A stretch of DNA of 64,000 bases. Origin: Haemonchus contortus (taxonomy: Eukaryota > Nematoda > Chromadorea > Rhabditida > Trichostrongylidae). Shown here piece after piece: positions 47,263 through 59,832 of this stretch (positions are counted from its first letter, which is position 1; the number at the start of each line of letters is the position of its first letter). Under the pieces are notes generated by a model. It searched no databases and had not been told where the DNA came from. It was given only the letters and a program-made list of their open reading frames with translations. The stretch is from the NCBI GenBank assembly GCA_000469685.2, contig LS997562.1, positions 15,966,325 through 16,030,324 on the forward strand, read 5' to 3'. The position numbers and the translations under genes are program-made.

Positions 47263-49028
47263 ATGAGTTGGTTCAATAAACCGGATCCGAAAGGTATTGC
47301 ATAAGAAATCTCGACATTCGATGATCTCGATATCTCCTTTTTGATCGTGTTAGTCTGTTATCCTGTTATCAGTGATTTAAGACCAAATGCGTGAGAATAA
47401 CAAGAATATACGGAGAGCCAATCGTGAGCTGGAAAGCGACCGGAGAGCTCTTGAGCGTCGGGAAAAGGAGCTGGTATGTTTTCTGAAGTTAAGCAGCGCA
47501 GATGATTTTATATAGCATCATTGTTGCATTGCCTCTTTTAGGAGAATGAAATCAAAAAACTAGCAAAACAAGGCCAAAAAGATGCTTGTGCTGTACTCGC
47601 GAAACAGCTCGTCCAGCTGCGCAAACAGAAGGCAAAGAGTGTTGGTATGAGCTCTAAACTCACTGGAATCGGCGCTCAAAACAAGTTCGTTATGACGAAA
47701 TTTGTCGTATTTTGCATAAAATCTGAGGATCCAGAAAGGTAGTAACCGGTTGATACGTCTCCAAGCGAGATTTGAGATTGTGGGTAGCCTTTCTAGGAGT
47801 TGCTATTCTTCGATACGCACCTGAGGAACCAGTCTTGTTGAATCGCTCTTTCGATATATACTTAGCATAAGACTTCCATGTAAAACCAGCATCTGAACAT
47901 TAACCTTTGCCAGGCAGGCCCATAATGGGATCACCTTGTAGAACTGCGAAGTTTGTTGGATCTAGTGGAATTCGCACCTTCTGAATTTTTAAAAAGCGTG
48001 TAAAGGGTGATTCTAAAACGGAGTTCGACGGAAATTCTATTGTTAGTGTCGTTTTGGCGAACTATAAGATAAGTTTAAATAGTGTCTTTCCGCTTTTGAA
48101 CGCAACTTAGCAGATAAGCAGAAAATACATCCTTCATTTCAGTCAAATGTACAGTATGAACAAAATGTCACAAGTAATGGGTCAAACTGTTGGTACCATG
48201 AAAACGATGGAAAAGTTGATGCCTATGGAGCGAGTTGCAAAGAATATGAAGGAGTTCCAAATGGCGCAGGAGCGGCTTGGTTTATCAGAAGAAGTGGGTT
48301 TTGCTCATTATCAACTTATCTACCTTATCTACTTCCGGCCGTGATGTTTGCGTCCGACCAATTTAATTGTGAATAAAAAATACTTGACATGAGCTCGGAT
48401 TTAACCCTTTTTCATCGTGCTTCAACATCATCTTCAACTGTAACGAAGCTCACATAAATTTTTCCGGGGATCCTGAGCCCTCTTCAATTCAAATCCTTTC
48501 CTTTCTTGCAGTAGAGGAGCACTTATCTCTGTAGAAACTAAAGGGATGGCGTTACGGGTCGTTGCGAATTCTTTCCGCTTCTAAATCGTTCCTTAGCTAA
48601 GTGATTGGTCTCTTCGAGCACTTGAACATTTTATGCAAAATACAACTGTGGGTGGTAAGTGAAAAGGAAGAAGATAAGCTGCTCTCATATGCATAGAATT
48701 CTATGATACATAAGACTGTTGACCTTTAGAAAACTTATGGCCTAAAACATTTTTATATTGAAGATGATGAATGATGCTCTGGATGGCATTCTCGATGAGC
48801 CGGGTGATGAAGAAGAACAAAACGCCATTGTGAACCAAGTTTTAGACGAGATAGGCATTGAATGCCAAAGCAAGGTCAGCTCTTTAAGTCTCTACTTGCA
48901 GAATTTTTTGGACTCTTTAGTTATTTCAGCTGGCCGCTGTACCGAAAGTGCCTACATCCGTTGGGACGACTTCCAAACCGATGTCTGATAAAGATATAGA
49001 GAACATGTTAGCCCAGCTACGGGGGTGA
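47263..49028 (+). CDS. CHMP2B: ESCRT-III subunit CHMP2B (Vps2-type)
   Basis: Six exons (47263-47293, 47382-47473, 47542-47684, 48143-48293, 48764-48874, 48930-49028) give a 208-residue protein, close to the 213 of human CHMP2B. ESCRT-III subunits polymerise on membranes and drive budding away from the cytosol: multivesicular bodies, cytokinesis, membrane repair. Seen here: a basic amphipathic N-terminal half with the family core IKKLAKQGQKDACAVLAKQL and a Met-rich middle (MGQTVGTMKTMEKLMP). The acidic EEMMNDALDGIL...VNQVLDEIGIE block and a C-terminal MIT-interacting motif (DIENMLAQLRG) recruit Vps4. The choice of CHMP2B over CHMP2A rests on VNQVLDEIGIE and the LAKQLVQLRKQK motif. An AATAAA signal follows at 49054-49059. 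The exon 3 donor (GTTCGT) is weak. Confidence 0.93.
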
Positions 49029-49059
49029 GGCCTCCTGGCGGTTTTTGGTTGTAAATAAA

Positions 49060-50303
49060 ATGGTGGAGTCACTACCAATGTGACTCCCCTTCTTACATTG
49101 TTTTGCTCACTGAATGGAACGTTTGAACTATATGTACAGTGTTCATCAGCGATTGCTTGAGATTTTTTTTCAATACCATGTTTGTCTCATGCCGCTGCTC
49201 TATCCGATGGTGACTTTAAAGCATAAACGGGATATCAAATACTTCTATTTCGACATGTTATTTGTTACTAACTTCAATGAAAAAAAACCTATAGAAGTAA
49301 TGTTTTTTCGATAACTACAACTTGTTAAGAAGCTTCTTTATTTATGAGAACACAGCATGAACATTAGCAAACTCGTATGAAGGGTTAGGGGTCGGGATGT
49401 CCCATCGCGGTTACTTTTTCAATCTAGGTCAAGAAGAGCGACCCACTTCCAACCAGGAGACCGTGATGTCACATCCCGGCCCAGACAGCATAAGAAAAAT
49501 GAAATATCTACATTGTTAGTCAATATACAAGAGATCATTAATTCAGTAAATAATTATGACTTCAACTTGAAAAATGACACTTCGAGAAAACAGTTGTATC
49601 TGTAGATTGGAAACCTACAATTCCTGGTAGCTGATAACACATCAACGAAGTTAACCAAATGTAAGGGTTAGATGTGGCTTATACGTTCCGCTGTATTGTT
49701 AGACAATATTGCCAAGTTCGCATACGTGGTATTGGGGCAATAGCTTGATCGGGTAACAAATGGCTATCACTCGCTTGATATATTCAGGTGACCCTTCTGG
49801 TTTTTCTGAGTAAATGGAATTACGATCGGTGGTGCCTGCTGTTGAGCAATTCTCAACACACCGATCATAACAACTGAAGAGGTCCAACCGTCCAGCTCTA
49901 GCCCCGCAGTGGATTTTGATAGTCATCGCAAATATCTGATGCGCAAAAACTATTGAATATGCAAGTAAAGATCATTTGTCATTTGTCCTTTTGTCATGGC
50001 TATCAAAAGTATCCCAAAAACAAATCAAAAACGTTTAGAAGTATGGCTATAAGATGTTATATACTAACAGCCAGGTTTTTTTCGTGTTGGTTGCAAGCCT
50101 TATATGAGAGCAACATGAGAGGAGTTCCCGTATCTCCTACGCACGGCGCATAAAAAAGTGGCAAGAATTATTGGTCACACTTCATAATAAAATACAGTAT
50201 CCACAAATTCCATTTGTCATGATTATGAGCAATTTCACCGATGATGCCTTTTTAAGAAGCTGAATAAAGAACTTTCCCAATTTCTAATGCACAGTGATGC
50301 CCT
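49060..50303. other. Convergent intergenic region between CHMP2B and exo-3
   Basis: Contains the 3' ends of two convergent genes. AT-rich, no coding frame recognised. Confidence 0.5.
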
Positions 50304-53252
50304 TTAGATGTCGATTTCCAGGACAACCGGGGCGTGGTCGCTGCCCATTACACTTGTTCGTATTTCGCTACTTTTTACCTGAAACATTCTTCTCAGCGTA
50401 CAGCAGCACTAAAGAATCTAGATGAGATAAATATGATGGCTTGAACTACATGTCTAAATATTTGGCACAACACTGGAGTCTCAAGGTGAGGGGTTCGGCA
50501 TCAACGTCGACTACGTTTCTAATTACGAAGTGTCAATCTGTTGTTAATTATCTTACCAATAACCATCTCTAGGATTTAATTCCTCTTTTTACAGCGACGC
50601 AGCGAAATCTCAACGACTAAGTAACTAGGTCAATCACCAAAGTTCCTTGAATGGTACTCTGTGATGCCGTTGACTTCTCTTAGACATAAGCTGCTTACTG
50701 TGCCGCAGAAAAGTTTTTCTTACCAAACAGTTAGTTAATGATGAAATGGATAAGCTATGCGTTTAAGTCAAGGATATTGATGGGACAATTTTGGAGATAA
50801 TTTTAAAATTTGTATTTTCTGAAGCACATACCTTTGAAAAAATTCTCTCGCTCACTACGTAATAGTCAAGTCGCCATCCTACATTCTTAGATCGAGCGTT
50901 TCCCATGTAAGACCAAAAAGTGTACTCTTGTTTGTTGCCATGTAGTTCACGGTAGGTATCCTATGAGAAGACATCGATTACTTCATTGAGCACAACTTCA
51001 TGGGTATTCAGCATACCTTGAAACCAGCATCAAGCAAACGAGTAAACCACCCACGCTCTTGATCAGTGAAACCTGCAGTCTTATTTCTGTTTGACTCAGG
51101 ATTTGCCAAGTCTAAATACAGCTGCAATTACTGGAAGAGGAGATTTTTGAAATGGAGAAGCATCTGATCGAACCTATTTCATTATGAGCCACGTTCAAAT
51201 CCCCAGCGTATATTACTGGTTTTTTCGAATCCAGATCCTTGATTTTCTCCAGGAACAGGTCTTCCCACTTCTCGCGACCTCCAAGATTAACCAAACCACG
51301 TCCACTATTCGGAACATAAGCACCAACGAAGTAGAACCGTGTGTATTCCGCGATGATCAGACGGCCTTCGTCAGCAAACAACTCTTTATCGAGACCTGTC
51401 CATACCTAAATGAAGATGTGAATATTCTTCCATTCGGTACCTCAGTCAACAATCCATAGGAGTGGACAACTTCCGTACAATTTAGAAATACCTGAAATTT
51501 GGAAAAAAAAAAAGAAACATGTTGCGTCTTCCGAACAAGACCACAACAAGATGCAAAGTTACGATTTGGGATGAGAATATTGGATAAGAAACGGTACGAT
51601 GAACTTCCGGGTAGCCACCGATTTGGTTTCGCCACTTTGACAAAAAGTCTGCTTCAAATCTTCTAAGGAAGGAATACACAACGAAATTTTCTGCATCCAT
51701 TAAAAATACAGGAATTATCGACAGCTGCAAGGTGCGCATCTGCAAAGCCGACCAGATCACTCTTTATATGCCGGAAGTAGAACGCTGAGCTCTCCGTTGA
51801 AAACCGTTGAGTGAACACCACCACTCATCCACGAACGCTGACCAAAAATTTTGTTTTCATTCTAAATTGACATCGGAGTTGAACCAAAACAGTTTGTTGA
51901 CTGAACGACCGACTGGCACAGTAGAATTGATCGCATACTTACTCTACGAAACGAGTAGAAAGGTTTGAATTATGATTTTAAGGATGTAGTCCTTCCAGGC
52001 AGAACAAACCGACGAAAATTGATTCGCAACCGTCTTCACATTATCTACTGATGGTGATTAATGGAAAAGGAAACGTCGAAGAGGGAGTAAAGGAGCTCCA
52101 CTCCCTTTCTCTTCGCGTTCGACCTACAGGAAGGTAAAGAGATGGTATAAAGACGGCATACATTACTCCAGCAGAAAGAGAAACCCTGCGCTATGTCACG
52201 TTCGTACGCACCGACAGAAGTCGATTGGTAACTGTGAAAAGGAGTAACAATAAACATAGTACCCTATAACGAACCGCTAACGATTATCTTGATCAGGAGT
52301 GGATCTCACGCATCACTTGAGATGGATCAGCACGCACCCCATGTCTCTTGAACATTGGAGATTTTGGCGACCCACCAGCTTGCGCTCTCATTTCAGAAAT
52401 GTTTTATTCATTTTCCTTTCGTTCTCGGCATCTAGCATGCCAGAACCTTGCCTTATTAGTGGAGGGCAAAAGATAGAAAAGCTTGCACATTTGGACTTGC
52501 ATGAATCTTTCAAGCTCGGCATGAGGTAGCCGCAATGGGCCTCAACCAATCCCCCACGACCTTCGAAACCCAACTTGAACAATAATACCTTGATCACCTT
52601 ACCTTTATTGGCTTTATTTTGCTAAGCAAAGCGACGCCAGCGTATCCACCTTTGTTCTTTTTTGAAACGACCAGTGTTTTATGATAATCCTTAAATATTT
52701 CAGATTAGAACGATCGTAAGCAACAAAAACATCCGCTCACCTTCGCTTTGAACGCACTTTCCAAATCGACGGGCCATTCGGTGCACTTCGTTTCGCTCAA
52801 AAATATCACATCAGCTGCTTCGGCCAGAATCGACTTGTGGCCACTCTTCTGGAAAAATCACGACATTAGACCTTATACTTCCACTGGAAACATTTCCCCA
52901 TGTAACTCAAAGTCCCAGAGCTGTACTAGGCTTTCTTGAGGTCAATTTAAAAAAGCTAACATTAGCCTAGCCCAACCTTGGCACAAGCTCGAAGACCCGC
53001 CACATTCCAGCACAGGAACTTCCAAGAGCGTTCCTCTTCATCACCTCGGATTTCGTTCTCTTTCGTCGACTCTGGTCCATCTATATCAACTGTTTTTGTC
53101 TTTTTCACTTCGAAATACGTCGTCTAAAACTGCATACTTTTGGCAAATAGCGACTGCAGAGCACACTAATCAGCAGGGAAGATCAGGAATCTAAGATAAT
53201 TTACTAATAAAAAATGGAAAAAATCACTCACCAGAACTTTCCTTTTTGGCAT
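50304..53252 (-). CDS. exo-3: AP endonuclease, exonuclease III family
   Basis: Eight exons (53252-53232, 53123-52977, 52848-52741, 52689-52603, 51405-51174, 51111-51017, 50960-50832, 50378-50304) give 297 residues, with every junction in phase. The enzyme cuts DNA 5' to abasic sites in base excision repair and also removes blocked 3' ends. All catalytic landmarks of the APE1 family are present: CWNVAGLRA (Asn), LSETKC (metal-binding Glu), YVPNSG (Tyr), YAGDLNVAH (Asp, Asn), [10 protein letters not shown] (Asp) and GSDHAPVVL (Asp-His). The N-terminal 50 residues are Lys/Glu-rich, as in animal homologues with nuclear-targeting tails. The start follows a TTTCAG acceptor at 53262, nine bases before ATG, typical of a trans-spliced nematode mRNA. 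Closest to C. elegans exo-3 by family and gene neighbourhood. Confidence 0.95.
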
Positions 53253-53424
53253 GGCGAGTTTCTGAAATGAGGCAGCGCGGAGGTGAAGATGAACACAGCG
53301 CCCAAGCATTCAAATCCCGAGCCCGCCAACAGTCGTTAAAGGTCCGAGGTTGTACTTTCGAGGTCCTGAGCGAAATTGAGCATGAAAGCAATTATACAGA
53401 TATAACTTAATTCTATCGTCTTTG

Positions 53425-53966
53425 TTATTTGGAAGGGTAAATAAGTAGGAAGTTATTAAGTTGGTTACCAAGTACACTGAGCGCCCACCAACTTGCACCG
53501 AATTGAGTTCTTGCTGGACCGATGCCCACATTGAAATTTCTTGAGGACGAGTACTCACCAAATCTCGGTCCATTAAGCTTGCCATGATCAAATTCATCAA
53601 CGGGTTGGTGGTCTAAGGAGATCCGCACACATTGGTTTCATTGCATCTTTCCAGTACCATGCGTCTCACAGTAGCACGAGGAGTACTATGTGGCTCACGG
53701 AAATGTGGGCGAGTAGGATGGGCTGGATCGGTTATGAAAAGTCCATTCCTGACTTTACCCGTAGCGAATGGTGAAGGATAAGCTTCAGGATTACGTGCCC
53801 TCGACATTCGCAGCAAATGTAGACGTCGGGGGATGCGGACGGATAGACGGTTTTTATAGTGGAACTCGTAGCACAGCTCGTGGTCGTTCGGTAGTATGTA
53901 GACTACAACGTCTCGACCACGCTGCTGTGAAGGTTGGAATACAGCAGGAACTGGGGTGAAAGCCAT
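53425..53966 (-). CDS. Unrecognised protein directly upstream of exo-3, apparent frameshift
   Basis: A minus-strand frame from ATG 53966 (MAFTPVPAVFQP) stays open to a stop at about 53613. A second frame, offset by one base, opens at about 53640 with CVRISLDHQPVDEFDHGKL and continues to TAA at 53425. The two together read like one protein, rich in Arg/Pro (NPEAYPSPFATGK, PTRPHFREPHSTPRATV), so either the gene or the assembly has a one-base indel near 53632. A GTGAGT...GGTCCAG segment of 45 bp within the second frame is in frame and stop-free, a possible mini-intron. Its stop lies about 160 bp before the exo-3 trans-splice site, an operon-like spacing. No domain recognised. Confidence 0.5.
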
Positions 53967-54499
53967 GTTGAAATACGATATAGTAATAGATAGTGTTAGA
54001 TTAGCAATCGTAAGTAAGTCACACCCATTTGGCACTCTTATTTTGGACGTTACCTTAGGTAGCACGCAACTGGGCATTCACTGCAAGAGGTCATCCCTTA
54101 TAGGACGACCGTACCACTTCTTATTTCCCTTTGCTTGCTACCAATACGAGTGATCTCCTGCAAGTTTCTCTCCAGATCATGGGAAGTGAAGCTTCATGAA
54201 AGATTTAAATCTACTGGAGACTACATGAAAACTTGTATGAACTCTATGGGATTGCACATGGGACTCTGGGAAAAGCTGAACGTTCTGTGAGAAGGTTCCC
54301 GCAACCCTTCACCCAGTTTTATGTTGCTGATGTTGGCGGCTATTGTATATTGCAATTTCCTTACCTTTTTATACTCCAGTGATGGCTTTGTATCCATTTC
54401 TTTATCATTTTGAGCTAAAATCGAGAGTTTGCAGGCTTTTAGAAACAATCAAGACGTTTCCCCGGGTGGTAGGCCAAGAAACTCGGGGCGTTGTTTTTC
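53967..54499. other. No gene recognised
   Basis: Upstream of the unrecognised minus-strand gene; short frames only. Confidence 0.4.
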
Positions 54500-54970
54500 A
54501 CGATGCAATGTTCTGACTCGCGCTAAACGTCAGAGGCCGAGTTCGTCACCATTGTGATTGACGACACTGAGTTTCCACGTATCCGTAACTTGAAGTCCTT
54601 TGAATCGGCAGTGCAATGTTAGATGGTAGTCTGGTCTTCCAAACTTAAGTGACGTCTGAATGCAGCCTGGTCGAATCGGCGCTCGATGACTGACCGGTGT
54701 TCTCTGCGACAAGAAAATACCAGAGCGTCTTAAATCAAAGATCTACAGACCAGTCGCGATCTACGATGCGTAGTGCTGGCCTGTAACCAAGGAACTAGTA
54801 GCACTCCTACAGGTTATGGAAACGAAAATGCTGGGGTGGGCGGCTGGTTTGGATCGTGTCTGCAGCGCGCGTTGGAGAGCGTGGGGAGAGGAGCGTTTCG
54901 AACTAGCTGCCATCAAGGATAAAATGCGCTAACTGGGTGGCACCACTTCAGCTTAGAGAAACTGTGTATC
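54500..54970 (+). pseudogene. RTE LINE reverse-transcriptase C-terminal fragment
   Basis: In shifting plus-strand frames the sequence reads TGVLCDKKIPERLKSKIYR (54690-54750) then VMETKMLGWAAGLDRV and IKDKMR (54815-54930), the tail of a nematode RTE-type reverse transcriptase. Frameshifts and stops are frequent and no ends are visible, so it is an old truncated copy, of a different lineage from the 31.9-kb element. Confidence 0.75.
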
Positions 54971-56541
54971 TCTCTTCAGGAAATGACCCTAGTGTTTCAG
55001 TACCGACAAAGATTCATTGTTAATACTGAGGAGTTTTCCCCCCCCCCCCCCCCATCCCCCTACTGCAAACAAAACACATAGTAGAATCCCTGCTCAAGCA
55101 CCGCTCCTAAGGGGTGGGGTGACCTCGGGCTTGGCCTAGCCGGAACAGTATGGTATTGCCCTCCACGCGGCCAAAAACAGTGTCTGTAAGATCGGCATCA
55201 ACCTCAACGTGGCCGAAAAACGGCCAAAAGGATGACCAAAGCAGCGCTTTTTGAAACCTTGCATGAGGACTGGAAGCCAGTTGGTCTGCATCCCGACCAA
55301 GCATTCATTCGGGAAAAATGCTGTCAACGCACCAGAAGCGTTTGTCCCACATGGATCCCGCTTCTATGGGACAAACGCTTAAGAAAAAGAATATTAAGGA
55401 GGGCTTCTCCAAAGGACATCGAAAAGGGCCGCTAGCACTACGACTACGCGTTCGAGTCAGGGGTCAGAGCTGGATTACTGTAGGAACCAGACTCCCGTAC
55501 TGAATTTCCGTTTCTATGCAGCAAGACTCGACAGGGTCTAATAACATGTTTCGCTGATTGGCACTTATTGTTAATTTTATCCACCCGATTTTCGCGTACA
55601 GGTGACCAACAAGAGCCCTATCTAGGCCATCACCTGCAACCATTCTCCTGTGTTGATTAAAAGCACCTATCTCTCTATACTACTCTTAGAGGATCCTGGA
55701 GCTACTAATCCAGCTCACGATGAATTTGAGCTGCTGGCTTTCTATTTTGACGTAGCGCTTGATATTCTTGGTCCCTCACACTTTTGTTCAGTCTTTGAAT
55801 GTTTCCTTGGACAACAAACTCGATGACTGGTTGTGAGTGGAGCGACGTAGCTAACTGTACTAGCCTGCTATCAGAGCAAAATAGATGGAGCCAGTGCCTT
55901 TCCTTCCCCTACAATCCCGTCAGAATTTTGCACGTCAGATGCCTTTAGAATGAGATGGTCTATGATGAAAGCTCTATTTCTCGTTCCTGGCGTTAGGCAT
56001 CCATCCTACCTAGGTCATAATTGAAAGGAGATGTTTGTGTTCTAACCGAAGCCTGATAGAAACAGTTCATTCCGGTTAGGCTTATTTCCTAGCTATCATA
56101 CTCGGTATATGCGTGACACCCTTTCAGAGCGTGACCCATTCGTATTGTAGACTTCGAAGTTCGAGTGTGAAACCGTTTAGCAGGGAGATCAGTCATCACA
56201 ACAAGTTGGTCTTAGCACGAATTCCTCTTGAAATCATGGTATTAATGATAAGTCTGTTCTTCTGTTTCCGAATATTCGAATAATGACACCTTTTTGGAGA
56301 ACATAACTTGATAGTATCTTTCCATTCCATAGATATAAACTGTTTTAATGAGAACTACCTCGTGAAATACGCGACAGTTCTCGTCCGCACTTTTTCAAAT
56401 ATTTCCACCCGCATTAATTACCGTATCAGTCCTGATTCAGGGGAGCGGCACTTGATTAAATAAGACGCGTGAGCCTATTACTTTCTGTGTTTTTCTGCTT
56501 ATTAGCAGTTGGCTCTTCTTTCTTCCCTTCTGTCAGGAAAA
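54971..56541. other. No gene recognised
   Basis: Includes a C-run at about 55037-55055 and a perfect inverted repeat AAGCGTTTGTCCCA / TGGGACAAACGCTT around 55328-55380. Otherwise short frames and the promoter side of the first RRM gene. Confidence 0.4.
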
Positions 56542-57290
56542 ATGGCTAGTCGTCACTCCGTATATGGTTAGTTTCTTCACAGCCTTTCGTTCTTCCTTGA
56601 ACAAATGATCGTTAGAGACGAAGGTGTTCTCGTCCACAGAGGTTTCGAATCCCTCGAGAACGATCCGATTTTGCAGGGAACAGAACAGCAGGCTATAGAA
56701 ACCATAACAGTTAGAAATTAATCTCTATCAAAGCCAACAAAACCATTGTCGAAATGGATTAGACGAAGTCGTCATTGAAGAGGCAGCAGCGACGTACGCA
56801 ACGGTGGAGGGAATTCACCTGGTGATTGGGTTCATAGTTATTTTGCTTTACTCCCTTGTCGTAAGCTAGACCTGGCCAGGGTGCTGTTGTTCTCTAGTTG
56901 TTTGTGATGTTTTCTGACTGTCTGATATCGGTTTTATTTTTACTCCTACTCATATTTGTGTTCCATTAAATTTCACTTCAGTTGGGAATCTCCCCTACCA
57001 AACTAACGAAGAGGCAATTGGGAACCACTTCAGTCAGGCTGGCAACGTTACCAATGTCAGGTAAGTCATCAAGTACTCCATGGTCTTAACAAACAAAGTG
57101 GTTTTTTATTGAACCACAGAATAGAATTTCATATTTTAGAATAGTGTATGATCGAGAGACTGGTCGCATGAAAGGCTTCGGATTCTGCGAGTTCTCAGAT
57201 GAGGCTGGAGCACAGAATGCCGTCGACACATTGAATGGAGCTGATTTCAATGGTCGACAACTTCGAGTGAATCACGCCAACAGGAACTGA
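56542..57290 (+). CDS. rbm-3: Single-RRM RNA-binding protein, CstF64-like (rbm-3 type), paralogue 1
   Basis: Three exons (56542-56566, 56982-57060, 57140-57290) encode 84 residues, essentially one RNA-recognition motif: RNP2 VYVGNLPY and RNP1 KGFGFCEF, with YDRETGR before RNP1 as in the CstF64 RRM. No hinge or C-terminal domain of CstF64 is present. Small proteins of this type bind RNA; a specific role is not deducible. The ATG lies five bases after a TCTGTCAG acceptor, probably a trans-splice site. Intron 1 contains a block conserved with the paralogue at 60.3 kb (see findings). From memory, C. elegans has two such genes (rbm-3.1, rbm-3.2) beside exo-3; which is the orthologue of which is not settled here. 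Confidence 0.92.
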
Positions 57291-57816
57291 TCTCATTGGC
57301 ATTTCATGACTCATATGTATGCATTCCATAGCTTCATTATGAACCGTCTTTGTTTGTCGTCGATTTCATTATATGCGTCCTCGGATGGAAGATTTAATCA
57401 GTGGCAGCAGAATGAGTGGGGTCCAATATGACTCAAAGGCATGGTTCACGATAAAAACTGCTAATGAGATAACCGCGAGGATAAATCAGTGGCCCTTTCG
57501 AATACCGCATGTGGCGCTGTCAGGTTGAAAACGGCCTAGGTAGGGCGTTATAAAGGCCCAAAGATTGTTCCGTGAATATGCGTAGACGAGTTTCAACAGC
57601 ACTGTAGGGGCTGCAATATTCACAAGGGAGCCCACGTGGAAAGTTCAAGCAACTTGCCACGACTTGCAGTGACAATGAAAGACAATCCTGGACAGTTTTG
57701 GCTTGATGTTACCAGCTCTCTGCGCAAGTGCAACACCTGAAATCTCGTCCAAATACCCCTTCCATGACATTTCCTTACATCAACTACATCTTTGTCATCT
57801 CGTACAAACATTACTT
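57291..57816. other. Intergenic, no gene recognised
   Basis: 3' region of the first RRM gene, then the degraded continuation of the minus-strand exon-like frame to its right. Confidence 0.4.
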
Positions 57817-58149
57817 TCAGTACTTTTGGAGAGCTTTATTTTCTACAAGATCGGTGAATTTTCTCGCTTCCCTCACCACCGATGCACTATGCTCAACAAA
57901 TACTTTCGCATTTCGACTCGAGAGGGATACCTCAAAGTTATCGTGAACGGTGCCGCTCAAACGCTTCAACCATTTTTCAAATTCTCTTGGTGATTGATTG
58001 TAAGCCTGCTCAAACATCCGTTTAAATCGATGAGGAAGTGTGTGGAAAACCCTAAAATCCCAACAGAATTCATCCACGTCCAAAACCTTAAGGGTTTCCG
58101 CCTTCACTACCTCGGTTTTTTGAATTTCTCGAGGATCAGTGATGAACTC
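57817..58149 (-). CDS. Exon-like frame of an unrecognised protein
   Basis: A minus-strand frame of about 110 codons starts after an acceptor-like TACCACTAG and ends at TGA 57817-57819. Composition is protein-like and hydrophilic (HRFKRMFEQAYNQSPREFEKW, SLSSRNAKVFVEHSASV). I could not find an upstream exon or a start. A further minus frame (57811-57620) reads on in another frame, so this may be the end of a decayed gene. Family unknown. Confidence 0.35.
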   Translation of the reverse strand, partial: EFITDPREIQKTEVVKAETLKVLDVDEFCWDFRVFHTLPHRFKRMFEQAYNQSPREFEKWLKRLSGTVHDNFEVSLSSRNAKVFVEHSASVVREARKFTDLVENKALQKY

Positions 58150-59824
58150 CTAGTGGTAATGCGGTGTAGTGATGCAAAAATAACTCCTTCCTTTTAATGG
58201 GATTATTACTGGCCTTTCATTGAGCTTATTATTTCCCTCAAATGGTCTGCATTTACGAAAAGGGAAGGGAACGGTAGTTGAAGATCGGGTTAGCGTGGAA
58301 ATTTTGGTCAAGCTTTCCAACTGAGTGAAACTTTTTATATTCTAAACCATTTATTCATTGTAACTTAGTCGGTGACGGCTGTGCAATCGATAGGCCATTT
58401 CCCTGACGAATGTAAATCGAGTGGAGGTGTCTGTGTGGGGTCCAGCGGGAGCATTCATGGTGAAACGCCTAATGACATCGGCGTCCATTGTTGATCGATA
58501 ATTCGAGAAAGAGTACGCTCATGTGAGAGACACCCAGACGGTCAGAGACGGATTTATGCGGTGGAACTTGCGATCGTACGCTCTCGTCTGGGAAACACTG
58601 TTTGCTAGGATACCAATGACTTACCAGGAAAAGCAGAATCTCCCTCCCCACTTGCAATAGGGAAACAAAGTTTTCACATACAAGACCTGAGTAAATAAAT
58701 ACCCGTTCGTCCATTCGGGTACCGGTTTCCGGCTACTGCCCATCGGGGCTTCTGTGTGATATGGGTATTCCCCTATACACAGGGTCTTTTACAAATTTTG
58801 ATTTGACCGGTATCGCTCATAAAATGAAGCTCCGTATAGGTGTATCCACGGGATCCTATATGGTGCCTATATGGGAGCACAAATGGACTTACATTATTAA
58901 TATTCGTATCCTAATCAATATATATGAAGGTCATGATTATTTAATGCTTGCTTTAACCAAATATACAGTAGGAGAAACGGTAAGCGGTCAGCGAGACAAT
59001 CATCAATTGCAAAAACACTTATTGTTAGAGCACCCGAATCCTTTCGAGGAGCTCCCGGAGTTTTCACACTAACTACTTTACTGTAGGCGGCGGTTTCTAC
59101 AATTCCGACCTGGTGATGTTTGCCTCCTAACATTGAGGAGACCCTAATGGCCCATAAGATTAGGCAAGCAGTAGTTTCGACGGCTATCACTCGAAAATGA
59201 ATCAGTGAGCAGTGCCAAGAAGTAAACAGGAGGCAAAAGTACACTTATGACTATTGTCACTTTTGAAAACCCCCCAGAATACACCGTTCAAGAATACATC
59301 TGTTATCTTCTCAAGTAGTCCCAAACACTCTCTTGACATCTTCGAGAGTTCACTTCAGGTGGTAAGTTCTGCTGTTAATCAATCAGCAACGCTTGCCAGT
59401 TGAAACCTCACCCCTAGTCTCACGATATTTTGGTGGATCAGGTTAGTGTACCAACAAATTCTTGAGCTCCAATTGAAACTCTAAAGCTCTCCCGCACACG
59501 CTGGAAGTGACGACCAAGGGAAAAAGAATTTGTGGGAAACGGTTGCTGGAGAGATGATAATGTGGGATAAGTACTTTGAAACGACCTGTCGTTCACTGGC
59601 AGGATGTGCCATTGTGCTTCAACCTACACCTGTTATCCTTCTATCTGCAAATTCGGGAAAGATGAGAGCTTCATGGGATTCATCTAGAATCGCACGCAAA
59701 TTCGAATCCTGTTCCTGACAAAATCTGGACCTTCCTTAGCGGACCACAATGCTGGCAGATGGGTTGAGGCTGTCCTTCTCAGCGCTTTAACTTCCCCGAG
59801 AACACCCCCACGTACTGGTGACGC
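58150..59824. other. No gene recognised
   Basis: Several frames of about 100 codons on both strands, none with splice partners or recognisable motifs. Confidence 0.35.
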
Positions 59825-59832
59825 CGAATAGG

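Noticed and set aside
55328..55380. Inverted repeat AAGCGTTTGTCCCA as terminator or MITE
   Set aside because: Only 14 bp per arm with a short loop, no target duplication and no adjacent gene; may be chance or a remnant.
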